Source: Bacteroidota bacterium
GTDB lineage: Bacteria; Bacteroidota; Bacteroidia; CAMBQF01
DNA: 18,219 nucleotides
NCBI GenBank assembly: GCA_027483285.1
Contig: JAIXUZ010000344.1
Location: forward strand, 1 to 18,219
Direction: 5' to 3'
Within the stretch, counting starts at the first letter, position 1. Each line of letters opens with the position of its first letter. The notes below the pieces were generated by a model. That model was not told where the DNA came from and did no database searches. It worked only from the letters and a program-made list of their open reading frames with translations. Positions 15,601 to 18,219 of the stretch are shown here, piece by piece. The translations under genes and the position numbers were made by a program.

Positions 15601-17004
15601 ACATACCAATGGGTGTAACTGTATAGCTTTACCCTCTATAAGTTTAGGCTGGAAAGACTGGATACCTAACCTGTGAAGTGTTGGGGCGCGGTTAAGTAAC
15701 ACAGGGTGTCCTTTAAGCACGTTCTCTAAAATATCCCAAACTACAGGGTCTTTGCGGTCAATAATCTTTTTGGCCGATTTTACAGTTTTAACAATACCAC
15801 GCTCTATAAGCTTACGTATGATAAATGGCTTGAATAGCTCAGCAGCCATATCTTTTGGTAAACCGCACTCGTGTAGTTTCAACTCAGGGCCTACAACAAT
15901 TACCGAACGGGCAGAGTAGTCAACACGTTTACCTAATAAGTTTTGACGGAAACGGCCTTGCTTACCTTTTAAGCTATCAGATAGCGATTTAAGGGCACGG
16001 TTAGATTCTGTTTTAACTGCGTTAGATTTACGTGAGTTATCAAATAACGAGTCTACAGCCTCTTGTAACATACGTTTCTCGTTACGTAAAATTACCTCCG
16101 GAGCTTTAATCTCTATAAGGCGTTTCAAACGGTTGTTACGTATAATAACACGACGGTAAAGGTCGTTTAAGTCTGATGTTGCAAAGCGTCCACCATCTAG
16201 TGGCACAAGTGGGCGCAGTTCTGGTGGTATAACCGGAACAACTTTCACTATCATCCACTCAGGCTTGTTCTCAATACGCTCGTTAGCAGCACGGAAAGCC
16301 TCAACCACCTGTAAACGTTTCAAGGCTTCGCTCTTACGTTGTTGAGATGTTTCGTTGCTGGCTTTGTCGCGCAACTCGTACGATTGTGAAGCTAAGTCTA
16401 AACGAGATAATAACATGTGTAACGCCTCTGCACCCATCTTAGCGATGAATTTGTTAGGGTCGTTATCATCAAGGTACTGGTTATCTTTTGGCAACTTGTC
16501 TACCAAATCAAGGTATTCCTCCTCAGTTAAAAAGTCCTGGAAAGAAATGCCATGTTCTGCAGCAGCGCCGGTTTGTATAACCACGTAACGCTCGTAGTAA
16601 ATAATAGCATCAAGCTTTTTGGTAGGCAAGCCTAACAAGTAGCCAATTTTATTAGGTAACGAACGGAAGAACCAAATGTGAGCCACCGGAACGGTAAGCT
16701 GTATGTGGCCCATGCGCTCGCGACGCACTTTCTTTTCTGTTACTTCAACACCGCAACGGTCGCACACTATACCTTTGTAACGTATGCGTTTGTATTTACC
16801 GCAATGGCATTCGTAATCTTTTACCGGTCCAAAAATACGCTCGCAAAACAAGCCTCCCATTTCGGGCTTGTAAGTACGATAGTTAATAGTCTCGGGCTTT
16901 ACCACCTCACCATGCGATTGGTCCAGAATATCTTCCGGAGACGCTAAGCTGATAGTGATACTTTTAAAATTGCTTTTGGGTTTATTCTCTTTCCGTAACG
17001 CCAT
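12697..17004 (-). CDS. rpoC: DNA-directed RNA polymerase subunit beta'
   Basis: This is the 1435-residue beta' subunit, which carries the catalytic Mg2+ and much of the DNA-binding channel. The catalytic motif NADFDGDQM is complete, with Asp474, Asp476 and Asp478. The first zinc site in the clamp has C66, C68, C81 and C84 (CHCGKYKRIRYKGIVCDRCG). The second has C822, C896, C903 and C906, the same spacing as in E. coli beta'. The sequence has a bridge-helix/trigger-loop region with GEPGTQLTLRTFHVGG and ends in a charged tail (SSKKKREAATSVE). The ATG is preceded by an AT-rich leader without a Shine-Dalgarno sequence. It lies 77 bp after rpoB, with a hairpin in the gap, and is followed by a strong terminator. 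No insertion or frameshift is seen. Confidence 0.99.
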   Translation of the reverse strand: MALRKENKPKSNFKSITISLASPEDILDQSHGEVVKPETINYRTYKPEMGGLFCERIFGPVKDYECHCGKYKRIRYKGIVCDRCGVEVTEKKVRRERMGHIQLTVPVAHIWFFRSLPNKIGYLLGLPTKKLDAIIYYERYVVIQTGAAAEHGISFQDFLTEEEYLDLVDKLPKDNQYLDDNDPNKFIAKMGAEALHMLLSRLDLASQSYELRDKASNETSQQRKSEALKRLQVVEAFRAANERIENKPEWMIVKVVPVIPPELRPLVPLDGGRFATSDLNDLYRRVIIRNNRLKRLIEIKAPEVILRNEKRMLQEAVDSLFDNSRKSNAVKTESNRALKSLSDSLKGKQGRFRQNLLGKRVDYSARSVIVVGPELKLHECGLPKDMAAELFKPFIIRKLIERGIVKTVKSAKKIIDRKDPVVWDILENVLKGHPVLLNRAPTLHRLGIQSFQPKLIEGKAIQLHPLVCTAFNADFDGDQMAVHVPLGNAAVLEAQMLMLASHNILNPANGAPITVPSQDMVLGLYYTSKARKTDKDITVKGEGLTFYSPEEVIIAHNEGRVDLHATIKVKTHTLDEEGKAVNRIIDTTVGRVLFNEVVPREVPFVNVVLTKKALRDIIGQILKATSIQRTAKFLDDIKDLGFKMAFKGGLSFNLHDIIIPPEKEVLIKKANTEVEEIMANYSMGFITDRERYNQIIDTWTHTNTRLTATLMNQMATDKQGFNSVYMMLDSGARGSKEQIRQLSGMRGLMAKPQKSGASGGEIIENPILSNFKEGLSILEYFISTHGARKGLADTALKTADAGYLTRRLVDVAQDVIISSVDCGTLRGLTEQELRINDEPVESLYDRILGRTSVHDILNPHNGELIVAAGEEFSEAIAEAIVAADIETVEMRSVLTCEAKTGVCAKCYGRSLASGRKVQMGEAVGVIAAQSIGEPGTQLTLRTFHVGGAASALATQSRIEAKYDGVLEVDELRLVEATNAQGEKSEIVIGRSAEMRIIDKNTQIVLTTGNIPYGAMMYVKNGSEVKKGELICNWDPYNAVIVSESVGVIKYEDIEEGVTYREETDEQTGYKEKVLIERRDKTKNPTIIVLTPNKKEVLRSYSIPVGSHIIANNGEKVAAGEILVKIPRTSGKLGDITGGLPRVTELFEARNPSNPAVVSEIDGVVAFGKIKRGNREIIVESKTGEHRTYLVSLTKHILVQENDFVKAGQALSDGATTPSDILQIKGPTQVQSYLVNEIQEVYRLQGVKINDKHFEVIVRQMMRKVIIVDPGDTKFLEGQIANKAEFMDENNWIYGKKVVTDAGDSTSLKAGQIVSARKLRDENSMLKRKDMKVVESRDAVPATSSQILQGITRASLQTESFISAASFQETTKVLNEAAVHAKRDELRGLKENVIVGHLIPAGTGLREYENIIVGSKEEYELLLSSKKKREAATSVE

Positions 17005-17040
17005 TTTTAATAAAATAAGGGTTTAACCGGTTATAATTTC

Positions 17041-17070
17041 AGCACTTGCGGTTTTGCAACCGCAAGTGCT
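17041..17070 (-). other. Perfect 13-bp hairpin in the rpoB-rpoC gap
   Basis: On the - strand, AGCACTTGCGGTT (17070-17058) pairs exactly with AACCGCAAGTGCT (17053-17041) around a GCAA loop, which fits the stable GNRA tetraloop rule. No T-run follows (GAAATTATAACC), so it is unlikely to be an efficient intrinsic terminator. An RNA-processing or stabilising site, or a partial attenuator between rpoB and rpoC, is more plausible. It begins 11 bp after the rpoB stop. Confidence 0.7.
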
Positions 17071-17081
17071 AAATGTTATTA

Positions 17082-18219
17082 TTATTCAAGGGTAATTTTA
17101 AGGCCTAGGCCGCGTAGCTCGTGCAACAATACGTTGAACGATTCAGGAATGCCAGGTGTTGGCATCGTTTCGCCTTTAACAATGGTTTCGTATGCCTTAG
17201 CACGGCCCACCACGTCGTCAGACTTAACGGTAAGTATCTCCTGTAGAATGTTAGCTGCACCAAAGGCTTCCAGTGCCCAAACCTCCATCTCGCCAAAACG
17301 CTGGCCACCAAATTGAGCTTTACCACCCAATGGTTGTTGCGTAATAAGAGAGTATGGTCCGATTGAACGTGCGTGCATCTTATCATCAACCATGTGGCCC
17401 AGTTTAAGCATGTAAATAATACCTACTGTAGCCGGTTGGTCAAAAGGCTCGCCTGTACCGCCGTCGCATAAGAAAGTACGGCCGAATGATGGCAAATTAG
17501 CCTCTTTCATGTACTTATCAATATCGTCTAGCGATGCACCGTCAAAAATTGGGGTTGCAAACTTCTGGTTCAATTTACGGCCCGCCCAAGCTAGGATGGT
17601 TTCGTAAATCTGGCCAAGGTTCATACGCGATGGTACACCTAATGGGTTAAGTACCACGTCTACCGGTGTGCCGTCTGGTAAGTAAGGCATGTCCTCATCG
17701 CGAACGATACGGGCAACGATACCTTTGTTACCATGGCGACCCGCCATTTTATCACCTACTTTAAGCTTACGTTTTTTAGCAATGTATACTTTGGCAAGTT
17801 GTACAATACCGGCTGGTAACTCATCACCTACGGTAATTGCAAATTTCTTGCGTTTGTGTATACCTAGCAAATCGTTGTGCTTAATAGCAAAATTGTGCAG
17901 CAACTCTTTTATCTGGTCGTTCTTGTCTTTGTCGGTAGTCCACTTATTAGGGTTCACAGCTTCATAGTCAATACCTTGTAGTATCTTCAATGTAAACTTG
18001 GCACCTTTAGCAACCACGTTCTCTTTAAGGTTATTGATAACACCTTGCGATGTTTTACCGTTAACCAGAACAAAAAGTTTATCAATCAGCTTGTTCACCA
18101 ACTCAGCCTTAGCCTTGTTGTACTCGTCGTCTATCTTAGCAATAATACCTTTCTCGTCTGATTTGGTTTTCTTGTCTTTAATAGCGCGAGAGAACAATTT
18201 CTTGTCAACCACAACACCG
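17082..18219 (-). CDS. rpoB: DNA-directed RNA polymerase subunit beta, C-terminal part (5'-partial)
   Basis: The frame is open to the right edge of the window, and the GTG at 18212 is an internal Val codon, so the N-terminal two-thirds of beta lie outside. The visible part of about 378 residues includes the strongly conserved KVGDKMAGRHGNKGIVARI block that lines the active site, DGTPVDVVLNPLGVPSRMN, GQIYE, and the C-terminal QQPLGGKAQFGGQRFGEMEVWALEAFGAANILQEILTVKSDD that contacts beta'. An unusual lysine-rich stretch (LFSRAIKDKKTKSDEKGIIAKIDDEYNKAKAELVNKL) precedes it; lineage-specific sequence here is common. It is upstream of rpoC in the same transcript, separated by 77 bp and a hairpin. 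Confidence 0.98.
   Translation of the reverse strand, partial: GVVVDKKLFSRAIKDKKTKSDEKGIIAKIDDEYNKAKAELVNKLIDKLFVLVNGKTSQGVINNLKENVVAKGAKFTLKILQGIDYEAVNPNKWTTDKDKNDQIKELLHNFAIKHNDLLGIHKRKKFAITVGDELPAGIVQLAKVYIAKKRKLKVGDKMAGRHGNKGIVARIVRDEDMPYLPDGTPVDVVLNPLGVPSRMNLGQIYETILAWAGRKLNQKFATPIFDGASLDDIDKYMKEANLPSFGRTFLCDGGTGEPFDQPATVGIIYMLKLGHMVDDKMHARSIGPYSLITQQPLGGKAQFGGQRFGEMEVWALEAFGAANILQEILTVKSDDVVGRAKAYETIVKGETMPTPGIPESFNVLLHELRGLGLKITLE

Noticed and set aside
12893..16947. Several + strand open frames of 60-130 codons opposite rpoC
   Set aside because: They are antisense shadows of a highly conserved coding sequence and show no family motifs or promoter elements.
17041..17070. Intrinsic terminator separating rpoB from rpoC
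   Set aside because: No T-run follows the stem on either strand, and the two genes are expected to be co-transcribed.

Overview
The window looks like a chromosomal piece from a member of the Bacteroidota, probably in the Chitinophagales/Sphingobacteriales range; the finer placement is inference. The signs are a type IX secretion C-terminal domain, the small DUF4295 gene beside rpmG, a Bacteroidota-type GlmU-like enzyme, TAnnTTTG promoter elements, and AT-rich leaders without clear Shine-Dalgarno sequences. Most of it is core housekeeping DNA. I see no rRNA, tRNA, CRISPR array, transposase or prophage gene.

Layout. (1) 1-1772 (+): 3' part of a large secreted, fibronectin III-like protein with a gliding/T9SS type B C-terminal domain. 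(2) 1837-6049 (-): four co-directional genes, in transcription order a predicted outer-membrane beta-barrel protein, a polytopic membrane protein, chorismate synthase (aroC, 6 bp after the membrane-protein stop) and a DUF1295 / steroid 5-alpha-reductase-like membrane protein. (3) 6126-7527 (+): rpmG (bL33), a 51-residue DUF4295 gene, and ftsY (SRP receptor). (4) 7536-8312 (-): a very AT-rich gene for a potassium-channel-like protein with a TVGYGD filter, lying between ftsY and rimO. (5) 8376-11113 (+): rimO (TTG start, own promoter-like element), a small lipoprotein, a GNAT acetyltransferase (GTG start overlapping the previous stop by one base) and a VOC-family protein. (6) 11181-12365 (-): GlmU-like nucleotidyltransferase/acetyltransferase. 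(7) 12366-12696: a gene-free stretch with two hairpin terminators. (8) 12697-18219 (-): rpoC, complete, and the C-terminal part of rpoB.

Functionally, rpmG, DUF4295, ftsY, rimO, rpoB and rpoC serve translation, membrane targeting and transcription. aroC and the GlmU-like gene serve aromatic and cell-wall precursor synthesis. The lipoprotein, GNAT and VOC genes look like accessory passengers behind rimO.

The most unusual structure is in the gaps. Both of the longer convergent gaps (1777-1851 and 11111-11183) hold about 75-bp elements made of two head-to-head arrays of short phased repeats, about five 7- or 8-nt units on each side. Their units supply or overlap the stop codons of flanking genes. 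A weaker 7-nt phased run overlaps the aroC stop. Other points of interest are perfect 13-bp hairpins without T-runs inside the DUF4295-ftsY and rpoB-rpoC gaps, the AT-rich channel gene, and a palindromic repeat that supplies the GNAT stop codon.
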